Positions 33,126-44,173 of a stretch of 64,000 nt of DNA are shown in pieces. Below the pieces are notes generated by a model. It ran no database searches. It was given only the letters and a program-made list of their open reading frames with translations, and had not been told where the DNA came from. A program made the translations under genes and the position numbers. The stretch is from Paralithodes platypus (lineage: Eukaryota > Arthropoda > Malacostraca > Decapoda > Lithodidae). Location: contig CM064495.1 in NCBI GenBank assembly GCA_032716605.1, forward strand, positions 21,753,676 to 21,817,675, given 5' to 3'. Every line of letters starts with the position of its first letter. Positions within the stretch are counted from its first letter, which is position 1.

Positions 33126-35194
33126 CTATTTTCTATATTCAAGGGGATGGGGCATTACATACGGCAAAGGTTGTACTCTACTATGTGATCGTAGAGAATA
33201 TCTAGGTATAATATGTACAATATTATCATTAATATTATTACCTACTTTATCATCCTCACAGTCACTCTCACTCTCACTGTCATCCAGGATTAAGTGAGGA
33301 TCATTCATACTGCTAGAACTATCAGTTTCGGGTATATCCTTGTGTATTGGATAAACACTTCTTACATTTAGATTGTCGCGAGCTAGCAATGCCTCTTCCG
33401 GCACAACTCGGACACGGTCAGTGTGAATCGTCACTGGGCGATTATCTTTAATGCGCCTTAATTTGATTACTACGTCACTTACTTTCTCTACCAATCTATA
33501 CGGACCGTTGTATTTTGGTTGAAGTTTTTGTCTTTCATTTTTTCGTGGAACTACTTTCACATACACTCGGTCTCCTTCCTTTACCGCTTTTACTTTATTT
33601 CTCTTTTGGTTTCTCTCGTTTTCCTCTTGACCCTCTTCTAGGTACTTCTTACATCTTTCATATGTCCTGTTCATTTTGATCGCTACTTCATTTTTGTAGT
33701 CTTCGAGGTTGTAACTGAAAGTTTGACTTGACAAGATCGTTTGATATGGCATCTGTGGATCACGATGATACAATAAGAAAAATGGTGAGTCTTTGATCAC
33801 TCGGTTATATCCAGAATTATAAGCAAAAACTGCATATGGCAACATTGAAGTCCATATTCCTGAATTATTATCTACGAGTGTCCTCAGAATCCTCACAACA
33901 GTTTGATTTACTCTTTCAACTACGCCGTTTGCGCTTGGTCGGTAAGCCGTTGTACAGGTATGTTTTATATGTAAGAGTGTTGCAACCTGCTCCAATGTAC
34001 TTGTGAATTATTTTCCTTGATCTGATACAATCCACTTAGGGGTACCATGTTTTAATACTACATTTTCCACAAATGCTTGTGCAGTGGATTGAGCAGTTTT
34101 GTTACGTAAAGGGACTGCTATAAGATAACGTGTAAAGACGTCTATGATTGTCATGATATATTTATATCCTGTAGAAATATGTGATTCATCTGGTGAATCG
34201 GCATGTGAGTCAGGCAGGGGCCCAATTAAGTCAATATGAACTCTCTCAAACGGGGCATCGGGTATTGGGTATCTTTTATAGGGACCTTGTGCGTCCACTG
34301 GGGCCTTATAAAGGATACAGTTCCGGCATGCGCTTACGTATGCTGTGACACTCTTGCGCATACTGGGTCAATAACAAAATGATTTAAGCCGATGCATCGT
34401 TGCTCTAACCCCACCATGTCCTGCCATTGGATGATCATGGGTTAGAAACAGGGCCGCTAATATATGTGTCTCCGGACAAATAACTCCATTATGTGAGCTG
34501 CCTTTCTCGTTCCCGTTAAACTGACGAATATATAAGAGATTTGTCTCATCTTGAAGAATTAGATCTTCAAGTTTGGCCTTGAGATTTGACTCTAAATATT
34601 TACGTTCCTTTGTAGTTACACTGGCCAGTGGTTTACTTTGTAGTAGGGAAATAACTTTGCCATATATAGGGTGAAGCTTCTGTTCACTTGCAATATCAAT
34701 TACATTCCACTCAATTATGTGGTCGTCTACCAATGTCTCATCGCTTGGTGTATCAATTTTGTGTACCTTAGTCTCATTGCTAGGTGTATTATTGTCATGT
34801 ACCTTAGTCTCATTGCTAGGTGTATTATTGTCATGTACCTTAGTCTCATTGCTAGGTGTATTATTCGTGTTTAAATGGGTTGCATTTTGTATAGCCGCGA
34901 TTGTGGGCGTTGTGCGTTGACTAACACGAACTCTCATACCTGTAATTGCTAGTACTCTATCTTCTATTTCTGTATCGACTCTTAAGCGACTTAGTGCATC
35001 CGCTACAACATTATCCTTGCCAGGTAAATATTTTGGCTGTATATCATATTCAATTACTAGAAGTTGCCATCGTGCCACTCTACCACTAGGACTAGATGTA
35101 GTAAGAAGCCAAATTAATGGTCTATGATCCGTATTTACTATTATCTGATATCCTAGTATTAAACTACGATTGTATTTCAATCCATAGACAATAG
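33126..35194 (-). pseudogene. pol: RNase H end and integrase, three disruptions
   Basis: Minus-strand continuation of pol. 35,180 downwards holds the RNase H end (NTDHRPLIWL, then DNVVADALSRL). Next comes a spacer with three tandem copies of a 12-residue NNTPSNETKVHD unit (34,745-34,880). The integrase begins with the zinc-binding H-H-C-C region (HDHPMAGHGG; CRNC at 34,320). A TGA at 34,368-34,370 stands where a conserved Trp codon (TGG) is expected. The catalytic core has VHIDLIGPLP (Asp 1) and WIVSDQGK (Asp 2), followed by a TAA at 34,005-34,007, and then NGVVERVNQTVVRIL (Glu). The C-terminal domain (YNGPYRLVEKVSDVVIKL) and an acidic tail end at 33,126. The three catalytic residues are present but separated by the stop. 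Confidence 0.9.
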
Positions 35195-36893
35195 CTAAGC
35201 TAATGCTTCTTTCTCAACTGTAGAATATCGCTGTTCAGCAGGGGTTAATTTACGGCTGAAGTAAGTTAAAGGTCTAAGCCTATTATGTTCATCTTCCTGC
35301 TGAAGTACTCCACCTATTGCTATATCTGACGCGTCTGTAGTGAGCACAAAAAGCTTTGTGAAATCTGGATATGCTAATACCAGTTCGTCTGATAATATAT
35401 GTTTGAGCTCATTAAAAGCTTCATTTTCTCTTTCCGTGAATTTAATGACTGTTTTATCTTTCCTCTTATTAGTTCTGCCTCCTGTCAATTTCGTAAGAGG
35501 TGCGGCTTTTTCCGAATATTGTCGGATGTACTTCCGATAATAGTTACACATTCCTAAGAAACTCTGTAGTTCATGCATGGTTTGCGGAGGAGTTAGCTGC
35601 TTTATAGCCTGAATTTTTGCAGGTTGTGGCTTGATTCCGTCGGTACCTACGACATGACCTAGATAATGTACTTGCTCAGCGAAAAAAATACATTTATCCA
35701 GCCTTAGCTTGAGAGAGGACTCTCGTAGTCTCTCTAGGACAGTAGTCAGGTTGTCTATATGTTGTTCCCAGGTCCTCCCAGGTACAACTATGTCATCTAG
35801 ATATACGTGTGCCTTATTTCCCACTAAACCCATCAGCACCTGATTTATGATCCTTTGAAAACTAGAGGGTGCATCCTTTAATCCAAAAGGCATCACATTA
35901 TATTCATAGTGACCATCTGGGGTTGAAAAGTTTTTTTTTTCTTACTTTCTTCCGTCAAGGGAATTTGGTGATATCCCCTGCGTAAGTCAAGACAAGTGAA
36001 AAACTGACTTTCCCCAAGCTGAGCTAGAATACGGTCTATGTTAGGTAAAGGATATCTATCATCCTTAATTAGCTTGTTCAAATTACGGAAATCCAAGCAC
36101 AATCTCAATCCTCCTTCTTTCTTTGCTACCGGGACTACCGGGGTATTAAAAGAAGAACGGGATGGTCGTACTATTCCTTGTTCCATTAAGGTTTGAATCT
36201 GGTCCTTTACATCCTGAATATATTTATGAGGGATAGGATAAGGACGTCTGTAAACAACCTGGTCCGAAACTGTCTCTATATTATGAAAAAAGTACGGACT
36301 GATTGTCAGGGGATCACTTTCCAAAGAAAACACGTCAGATAACTCCTTTACCATGGTTTTCAAAGCTTGTTTCTGTTCCACTGATAAATGTGCAAAATGT
36401 TCCTCTACGTGTTTTACTAAGCCATCATTTCGTTCGTTAGGCGTCAAAATACAGATATTATCTTTCTGTGTAGGAGATACCTCGTCCGAGATATCTAAGT
36501 CTACCTTTTCACAAACTTCTACATATCCTAATGAATCACCTGGTTTAATTTATATTATATCTGGAGTGAAATTGGCAAATTTCATTGCAAATGTACCCTC
36601 TGATAATGCAATGATACCTTGAAAAAACGCAGATGCCTGTGGCACCCCTTCAAATGGCGTGTAAACTCCATAGACTGTATCATTAATTTCTTCTCCTTTC
36701 TGGTTCCCTCTTTCGCATGATAGCAGTACGGAGCCATATTCCCATGGGGAGAGTTTTGTTACCTCCCTTACAGTAACTTTAACCAGTTTATTTGTCCTAC
36801 CTGGTTGAGTGTGTACTGACTGTATGGCTTCCTCTTCCAAAGTAGAAATGTTAGCCTGAACTCCATTGATATAAAAAGATAGAGGGTTTGTAT
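35191..36893 (-). pseudogene. pol: reverse transcriptase and RNase H start, two frameshifts
   Basis: Minus-strand RT of the Gypsy type. The 36,550-36,893 portion is the linker after protease, closed by a TAA at 36,550. RT proper starts near 36,447: RPYPIPHKYIQDVKDQI, VVPVAKKEGGLRLCLDFRNL, FFTCLDLRRGYHQIPL (first catalytic Asp). A frameshift falls in an A10 run (plus-strand T run 35,931-35,940). Then MPFGLKDAPSSFQRIINQVL, the active site HVYLDDIVV, the LGHVV block and the thumb (SFLGMCNYYRKYI). RNase H opens with LTTDASDIAIGGVL and EKEALA, where a 5-bp TTAGC duplication (about 35,190-35,200) shifts frame into a TAG. All catalytic motifs are recognisable; the enzyme cannot be made in one piece. 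Confidence 0.92.
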
Positions 36894-37381
36894 TTAACCC
36901 TTTACGAGCGGCCTATGCGGTTTATTTATATGTACCGCCCAACGGGGTGTTTTTAGCCAAAATAGGGCTGTTTACGTGATCATTTTCATGCCTAAATAAG
37001 ACCCAGAACGTAAAACAAGTATCTATCCCTGAAAGGGCATAAACAGAGCTTTCGAATGACACCATAACGATCCTTTTATGATGGCTAGTTTTCTTGCAAT
37101 AACCGTGCAACGCGAGTGCAAAAAGCATGTAATTAGCCACTTTCCCGATACAATTCCGTATTTAGTGAGTGAGAGAGGTAGGAGGGAGGTGAGATTCGTG
37201 TCAGTAGGTTCGCCGCGGTGGTCTGGAGCAGTCATACACTCGCTACTCTCCTGCCACCACTTGTCTCTCTCTCTCAGCAACATTACGTGCTGAAATTGCC
37301 ACTCGAGTTATGTCGAGCGCCGCCACATAGTCCAGCTTTATTTAACTCGACTTATGTGGTGAGCCGCTTTTTAAGGGTTAA
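36894..37381 (+). mobile_element. TTAA-flanked MITE, family M, copy C (inside pol)
   Basis: A 480-bp body (36,898-37,377) with TTAA both sides, ends CCCTTTACGAGCGGCC and GCCGCTTTTTAAGGG. It sits between the protease and the RT linker; the pol frame is open on both sides and in phase across the TTAA, so this insertion alone accounts for the break. Confidence 0.92.
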
Positions 37382-37789
37382 GGAAATTGTATTACTACAG
37401 AGGAAATCAGTACCCAGGAGGATGGTTGTAGGAATAGACATGTTCTTTACTACCGTAAAGTCGTGAAGTATGACCAAACCTCCAATAGATACCCTCAAGT
37501 TAACAGACCCTATTGCAGAAAGGGGCTGTCCATTTACATCATACAAAGGCTTTGCTGTACCCATTACCAAATCAGTTGAATGTGATATTTCCTTCAATTT
37601 TTCTTCAGAAATTAAACTAGTAGTTGCTCCTGTATCAATCATAGCTACCATCTCCTCGTCATTTACGTTAGTTTGAATTGCAATTAATTTAGAAACTACG
37701 TCCGGAGATGAGCTAAGGACTTTTAACCTTACATCGGGTTTTTTTTTTTTTTTCCATTTCTCCTGAAAGATGTGCATGCGAAGGAGTGT
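37378..37789 (-). pseudogene. pol: aspartic protease
   Basis: The frame just after gag encodes the retroelement protease: catalytic MIDTGATTS (Asp at about residue 48 of the fragment) and the flap-to-core ILLGTDFLCS near the C-terminus. It is preceded by a lysine run encoded by 15 consecutive A (plus-strand T run 37,739-37,753), a possible slippage point. It is in the same phase as the end of gag, which stops at 37,790-37,792. The last ~9 residues of the open frame are read from the inserted MITE, not from pol. Confidence 0.88.
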
Positions 37790-38533
37790 TTACATAACCT
37801 GACTCTGAGCGCGCCGGCACATTTCTAGGACCGCGCGACAAGTGTGGTGGGGGTTGGTAGGGGCATAGTCCCGTGACTGAGGGGGTGCCTGACTGTAACC
37901 ACCATAGTGCGGGCTATTCATAACCTGCGGGCGATATGGCAATTCCAGGGGGTCAGATTGATACCCCATGGATGTAGCATAGGATTGTCTTGTATACTGC
38001 TTATAAGGTCTACCACTAGCTATTCCTCCATTCCTTTGAGCAATAGCCTCCCATGGTGTAGAACAGTGTTTTGCAAAATGTGCCACGCCTTTGCAACGGG
38101 AACATTTGACATCAGGACCTTTCCTCAGACCTCTACTAAAACCAGCTATTTTGTGCGAAGGCATGCGGCAAAGATTCGCTTTATGCCCAATCTTCCCACA
38201 CCTGTTATAAAGTATTTTAACAGCCTGTTTACCATTACTGGGTGTGTTATACTGTCTGTGTTGGGTTTGTTTACGGACGTCAGTGTGTAGACCACCCTCG
38301 GAACTACCTATGCTTAACACCGAACGTTTAACTCCCAGACCAGTTCCTTCTTTCTCTGCTGCTGATAATTTTGGATCTCGCTCCTGAAATCTTAAAAACT
38401 TACTCCAGATCTTTTGTGAATCTTCCCTATCTGATTCTTTAATATGAATGACGAAAGCAGTGGGGGCGTTATTTAGGAAACTAGCCACCACTAATGAGTT
38501 TACCGTCCGTGCATCAGAATTTAATTTCTTTAA
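37790..38533 (-). pseudogene. gag C-terminal part with zinc knuckles (nucleocapsid)
   Basis: Continuation of gag after the MITE at 38,534-38,971. It holds two zinc-knuckle motifs typical of nucleocapsid, CGKIGHKANLC (first Cys position reads Arg-Cys-Gly context; about 38,165-38,205) and CSRCKGVAHFAKHC (about 38,065-38,108), and a basic, Tyr/Pro-rich tail ending at a TAA (37,790). Role: capsid assembly and RNA packaging. The frame is open from the TTAA at 38,530 onward. Confidence 0.85.
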
Positions 38534-38975
38534 CCCGTACAGCCCCAGCGACGCGCCTGACGCGTCGGCGATGTATGTAACGCACAGCCCCAGAGACGCG
38601 CCTGGCGCGTCACCCTAATTGCGCCGACCGTAACCTCAGGTGTAGCCACTCAAGAGGGCTCAGATTTGTAAGGGAACTGTGTACGTATCCCACGCAACCG
38701 TGCCGATGGTTGAAAACTCTCAAAGTCTACGTGCGTGCGCGTGAGCGCTCAATAACCTGTTTTTTTGGGGTAATTGCCTTCAATTTTTTACTCTTGTAAA
38801 ATACGTTTTCGGGGGCTCTGTAGGACCATTCTTTAAGCTTTTTGAGCGGTTTTTCGTGATTTTTCCTTCATTCCTAACCCATTCGCTATTGTTTCTGGAT
38901 TAAAACCAATTTTTGAAAACCGGCCGGGTTCTGGTGAACAAACATTACAAAACTAGCCGGGGCTGGACGGGTTAA
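38530..38975 (+). mobile_element. piggyBac-type MITE (438 bp) in gag
   Basis: 38,534-38,971 is flanked by TTAA (38,530-38,533; 38,972-38,975). The ends are CCCGTACAGCCCC and GGGGCTGGACGGG, i.e. TIRs beginning CCC and ending GGG at TTAA, as in piggyBac. A subterminal unit CAGCCCCAG.GACGCGCCTG, then .CGCGTC, occurs twice at the left end (38,540-38,570 and 38,584-38,612) and contains a GACGCG/CGCGTC palindrome. It is non-coding. The gag frame is open and in phase on both sides. Confidence 0.93.
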
Positions 38976-39572
38976 CTCTGCTGCAAACTTATTCAAACGA
39001 GAAAAGAAAGTTAGATACGTCTCGTCGGCAGTTTTTGTTGCCTTCATCAGGTCACCCATGACTCTATCTATGGTACGTTCAGGGGGGAAGAAAGTAAAAA
39101 AATTATCCCTGAACACTTCCCATTCCGTTTTACCATCAGGAATAGTGCCTAAATCATCAAGGAGTGTTTGAACGATAGTTTTAGCAGGACCTAAGCTGTA
39201 AAGTCTTGCAACTTCCAGCTTACCCTGAATACTCCATTCTAATGGGACAGGTGTTTTGGAATCTAGATCCTTTATCCAGTTTCTTGCAGAAGTATTACAC
39301 TCAACCTCTGGCTTATCAGAATGGCTCACTGGACCGCCACAAAAATATGAAACGTTCGTGAGTTTGGCAAAATTATTTTTATTAGCTAGCGAGAGACCAG
39401 CTGTTATGGTCTCTGCTAAGTGAGCAATAACCTGTTCTGTCATGGTTTCGTCTTCACCGTTACTAGTATCACTATTAGAGGTTAAATCTGGAGTGGACAG
39501 ACTTCCTTCAGAATCCGTATTATTATCACCACTAAGAGAAGAATCAGAATATACTTCAAACTCAGACATCAA
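38976..39572 (-). pseudogene. gag N-terminal part (matrix/capsid)
   Basis: The minus-strand gag start at 39,572. The first ~60 residues are acidic and Ser/Thr/Asp-rich (SDSSLSGDNNTDSEG), then a capsid-like helical region with WIKDLDSKTPVPLEWSIQGK, EWEVFRDNFFTFFPPERTID and TYLTFFSRLNKFAAEL. The MITE truncates it at the TTAA; further residues of the apparent frame (38,886-38,975) are MITE-encoded. No stop is seen before the insertion. Confidence 0.85.
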
Positions 39573-40042
39573 TCATTTCACAAAAGATCTTAGTTTCCCA
39601 GTGTTTCCCAAAAAATCTGTTTCCCCAAAGTTTCACCCATCATAGTTTTTAGTAATATAAAAAAATCACTTGGTATGTTTGGTAATAGGAAAAAAATCCG
39701 CTGGTGTTACGTCGATAAGCAAGAATATAAACAGTTAAACGCACACCACCTGCTCTAGTTACTACAGGGCAACTAAAAAATCACTGTGGTTAACAGCTCG
39801 CTACCTTTGGCGAGTTGGCAAAAAGTTTAAGAATCACGTGCGTTTACCATTGTCACTATTGTCGATTAATGCTGTCACTATCGTCGACAGGGCGAATAAA
39901 AATATAGTTTCCAGGGCAAAAATAAAAAAAATCAGTTACCGCTGCGACCATTGTCGACTGTTGGCAAGAATGACCGCTACCGTAAGTACACGCTACCACC
40001 AAACGTACAGGGTGAATGAATATCGTTTATCGCTGCCACCAT
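39573..40042 (-). promoter_or_regulatory. Leader with primer-binding site (tRNA-Leu-like)
   Basis: On the minus strand, directly after the 5' LTR, TGGTGGCAGCG (40,031-40,041) is complementary to the 3' end ...CGCTGCCACCA that I recall for an arthropod tRNA-Leu; the match stops after 11 bases. Degenerate copies of the same junction text (CGCTGCGACCATTGTCGAC at 39,940-39,958; TACCATTGTCACTATTGTCG at 39,845-39,864) recur within the leader. Confidence 0.7.
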
Positions 40043-41366
40043 TGTCGTATTTCGTATTAACCCTTATCTATTTGTTACTTTATTATCAATATCCAAGAGG
40101 CTATAAGGGAATAACAATAGAAATACTGTTTTTTTTTATCCTTTGATTATGAAGGATCTCTTACTATGTTATAGTTATAGGCTGATAACCATACTCCACA
40201 CTATGTAGATAGATGCACATATCTATCGTATCTTTAAGTCTCGTTGTTTACTCTAGCTCACGTTATAATTGCTATATTTATTGATATATAAGAATTAGGA
40301 TAGTTTTACTATAGTTGGAGTATCGTTATATATTTATAAGAATAAATATTTCGGTTATAAAAACAAAGTTATGAATTTTGTTTATTTGCACTTTTTTTGT
40401 ATATTTATTTATATATAGTTTAAATATTATTACACTTCAGATAATAGTTTCACAGAGTTTCACAGAGTTGTAAATGACTGAATAATTTACCAAGACGACT
40501 TGGATTGTTATAACACGTGTTGAATGAGATTATATACTTGGCTTAATGTGATTTAGCTTGTATGATAACTATAACATTGTTGTTTCCTATAACTCCAATA
40601 ATTTCCTATAATTTCCAACCATTACTAATTTATAAAAATTTTACTATTATTCAATTGGTACTCACTAGGATTAAATGTATCTGTCTGGGACTCTCTTTCT
40701 CTGAGTCCATGATGACTGTGTTTGGCTGGGGAGCCTTGTTAGGGCTGTGGTGTTCTTGACGGCTACTTGGCTGGTTCTGGTACTAACTGTTTGATTTGTA
40801 ATCTTGAGATTATATAGGGCTCAAATGCATATGTCCACGTCTTCACTCACGTGTTAATAGCTTCCACGTTTACACTCACGTGTTAGATTATATTTATATA
40901 TAACTCTGTAACTAAACTCTGGACTCGGAAGTAATCTCTTAGGACTTGTAATCATGGAATAGATTTCCAGTGTTTACCAGCCTGGTAGTGTTGATTTAAC
41001 ATATAGTGCTACTTGATCTACTTCCACAGTAGATACCTGAATTACACTTTTAAAACTAAGTTATTAGTCTATCACTTAATCTATTGATACATATATTAAC
41101 TTCTAATATATACTATAAATCATAAATCCATTATGTAAACAACAGCTGATCAATGTTTACTCCCAGATATATACTGGAGGTTCTGTCTTATTGTATACAT
41201 TGGCTGATTACAGATAACAAGACTCTCCGATTCTAATCTGTACCATTATCAGCGTTCTCTCTTAATTCCTTATTCGTTATTGGGTATATATCTCTTAGTC
41301 TAGTCTTTATTTACATTCTTTATTCACTAGAAGATTCATTCATGTTCAGTACTTCTGTTCTCGACA
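40043..41366 (-). repeat. 5' long terminal repeat
   Basis: 1,324 bp, TGTCG to CGACA on the plus strand; transcription of the element would start here and run toward lower coordinates. Confidence 0.95.
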
Positions 41367-42203
41367 CTCTCGATCTTCCATGTGCGCTCTATGGCAGAAA
41401 ACGGAGACTAAGGAGGACAAACTATTTGATGTGCCCCCAAAATAATTTTGCCTGATGAAAATCTTCAATTTTAGCTTGCCAGAGATGATATTTTGGCACT
41501 TACGAGATCATCTACTTTTGTGTTGATTGCTCAAATTCATTCCCCTTCCACACACTACATATAGGACTATGTAGCTACTGGAAAATGCAGAGATAATGGC
41601 ATTATCTCACATATTTTTCAAGAATCGACATTGTTTAGGTTGAAATGTTGGCTAAAAAAACATATATATATGTTATATAGTTTTTTCAGCCCCTTCTATT
41701 ATGCAATATGGTAAAACTGGTTCATTTTCTTGTAGGGATGCAGGTAGAATACGCCATGCAAACATTGCGGGAAATTTGAACAATTTTGAGTGAGAAGATG
41801 ATTTTACAAATATTTCAATGAAATTCTGCGCTCGTGCGCGCGCGCGCACGCACATAGAGAACTGATTTTTTTCAGCAAGTCTTAGTATTTCCATTGGTAA
41901 TAAGATGGTATAAAGGAAGCAAAACACTATCTCTTATATAGGCTGACTTGGGGGTCAAAGCTTCAGCCTCCCCTTATTAAATTTTAAGGTAAACAGGTCA
42001 TGATAATTAATTAATTATATATATAAATATATATATAACTATATGACTTTTACGTGCGATATATTTGCATACGTGAACGTTGTTTAACTCCTTCAGACTC
42101 ATATGACACAGAGGTTGCCAGATTAGCAATATGAAATAGAGTTCTCTCACACTTATAATTACCTTTCCAAAATTAGTTTTCTGCCCACAGCTAACTCAAA
42201 GAC

Positions 42204-44062
42204 AACTTGTTACGAACTGGCACTCGGGTACACAAGGGCTCTCAATCAGGACTCGAATACGGCTCGCTGCCACAACGGAAACACACGATCCCAACCCCTG
42301 AGTACTGCCAGCCGAACAAAAAACACCAATACCCTCCAGAGTTCAATCTGCTATAATGGGGTATACAAGAACTCGGTACTAGTGTTCAACAACAGACTAA
42401 TAAAGAGACAGGAATTATCTAGTCTGGTCAACAATCAAACAATGAAGTAAGAAACAACAACACCAAAGAATAGTGTTGGCCGAAGCCGAAGTAATCCACC
42501 CTTGACTAAGAACTTAAGAAGTCCTCCACCCTCTACTTCGGATCGGCACTATTACGTTACGTTAATTAATAGTCCTTAAGCATCGAGCAAGGAATCTTCT
42601 GAAAAAAGTTAGATGCTTCTCGGATGCTCGTAAGAAGTACGTATCGGATTTTGAACAGTAATTCAATAAGCAAAAACACTGGCAATTAAATACTATTAAA
42701 GGTTTAAATTGGCATAAGAATAATTAAAAGAATATGCATTAGTAAATGGCAAACATTAAAAAGAAGTACTACGCAAATGCAACGGCAATAGCCTACTCGG
42801 ATTGTGCTCGTGGGCCACTAATCACTAAAGTAGCCAAGCTTGCAACACATGAAATCAATAGTGCATAAACAATATCATACATAAGGAAAGCTTCAATACT
42901 ATTCTGTATCTACTAATCGAGTAAAGTCTAGCTGGGGTACTGTGGGCAAAAGGTAGCAGTGACTGAGCAAAAACGGCTCGTAGCCTAGCGAAGTCCTACA
43001 ACTGTTTAAAGTATTACGTTAAAACTAACAAGTGCACTTTGAGAAATCCAGATCCCTTGTATCTGGTTTTCTCCCGGCTCCTTGACAAAGTAAAAACAAA
43101 CTGTTAATAAAATACAGGGTGGTTAGGCTCTTGCCCTCACGCACTGTAAATTATTAACTCAACACAGTCAGCCGCGAAGACAACCTAGGCTTCACTGAAC
43201 CGAAACGAGTATGCAGGTTTATAGCTTAACCACTGCATCAAACAACAACTCGTAACACAGAAAAGCCTTACCCCAGTCTAGCATTACCTAGACCAGCAGA
43301 AAACAGGAATAATAATAATAACACACAGGGAAATGCATATACAAGTGCAACAAACATAAATCAATCCTATTCTAAGTTAACCCTTCCAAAATAGGCTATC
43401 TAATAGGCATGTATCTCGTGAGAACTCAAGCAATAATACGTTGGCTGACTAGCTCTGCACCAACGGGACCATGGAAGTTAAACTGGTAGGGAAAAGAGGA
43501 GATAAGAATGTAAGGTAGTAGAGAAAGTTCACATCAGTCAGAAGAATATATATAGTTAGCAAGGGAAATGAGAAGTCGCTCTGCCTAATGAGTTCTGATG
43601 AAAAAATGGCTAGACTTCCCTTTTTATACCCGGCCCTCTAGTGAGCCCAACGTGAACTACTAAGGACCGCCCACTGACAACCATTACGTAATTTCTCTCT
43701 CTCCTCTGGGATAGACAAAGGGACCCCTAGCACTGAGGGGGGGGGGGGGGGAGTGCTAGTGAGTTAGGCCCACCTCCCGCGGCGCACCCACTGACCCCCA
43801 ACTGTGGCTGCTTCTCCTCCCATCATTACAAAAAAAGTTCCACACACAATACTTATAACTAATGATATAAAATAGAACTCGTTGACTCAGATGAAAACAA
43901 AATACATATTCATAATACTTATAGTACAACGGCTCACATGGACTAAGTTAGGAAACTCTACATAGACTACAGCCAAAGTTCCTGCCCTGACGATCCTAGC
44001 GAGAGTGGGGCATGACTAGGCGTTCTGTACAGCATGCTCACACTGGACATGCGTCACAAACT
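42204..44062 (-). mobile_element. Solo LTR (1,851 bp) of the second LTR family, copy 2
   Basis: 42,208-44,058, plus-strand TGTTACG to CGTCACA, flanked by a perfect AACT duplication (42,204-42,207; 44,059-44,062). Inverted relative to copy 1 and very similar along its length; a G-run at 43,738-43,752 is specific to this copy. Each copy has its own target duplication, so they are independent insertions rather than one inverted duplication. Confidence 0.95.
43621..43628 (-). promoter_or_regulatory. TATA box of solo LTR copy 2
   Basis: Complement reads TATAAAAA in the context CGGGTATAAAAAGGG, equivalent to the TATA of copy 1. Confidence 0.65.
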
Positions 44063-44173
44063 GCAGAAGTTAAAGTAACTAAACTAAAGGTTTCTAAATA
44101 CCCCTGATAGTAACAAAGGCTTTAAAGTATCCCTAATAGGCTCAAAATTGCGTCATATGTCAGAGAGGGTTAA

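Larger units (their letters stand above)
27991..41366 (-). mobile_element. Errantivirus-like Gypsy element, full length, with three nested insertions
   Basis: A 13,376-bp element on the minus strand bounded by TGTCG...CGACA long terminal repeats and the 4-bp target duplication CTCT (27,987-27,990; 41,367-41,370). Order along the minus strand: 5' LTR, primer site, gag, protease, RT, RNase H, integrase, env, polypurine tract, 3' LTR. Three later insertions lie in gag, pol and env; without them the element is about 10.6 kb. The LTRs differ by only some 15 positions that I can see, so insertion is recent, yet gag-pol-env carry several stops and frameshifts. It cannot produce its proteins as it stands. 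Family: Metaviridae, Gypsy group with an env gene, as in errantiviruses of insects. Confidence 0.95.
27606..41977. mobile_element. Host TIR element (~1 kb) split by the errantivirus-like insertion
   Basis: GGGGAGGCTGAA at 27,610 and TTCAGCCTCCCC ending at 41,973 are exact 12-bp inverted ends, each followed outward by TTAT (27,606-27,609 and 41,974-41,977). Removing the 13.4-kb retroelement and one copy of its CTCT duplication leaves ~0.98 kb of non-coding DNA. It is therefore a non-autonomous DNA element that served as landing site. A GC dinucleotide tract lies near 41,835-41,848. Confidence 0.75.
42084..44173 (+). mobile_element. TTAA-flanked MITE, family T, split by a solo LTR
   Basis: Left end TTAA-CTCCTTCAGACTCATATGAC (42,084) and right end GTCATATGTCAGAGAGGG-TTAA (to 44,173) are inverted ends of the family seen at 52,357-52,667. 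Without the LTR and its duplication it is ~227 bp. Confidence 0.75.

Noticed and set aside
29739..44062. A single large inverted duplication
   Set aside because: The two 1.85-kb copies have different 4-bp flanks and the text between and beyond does not continue the symmetry; they are independent solo-LTR insertions.
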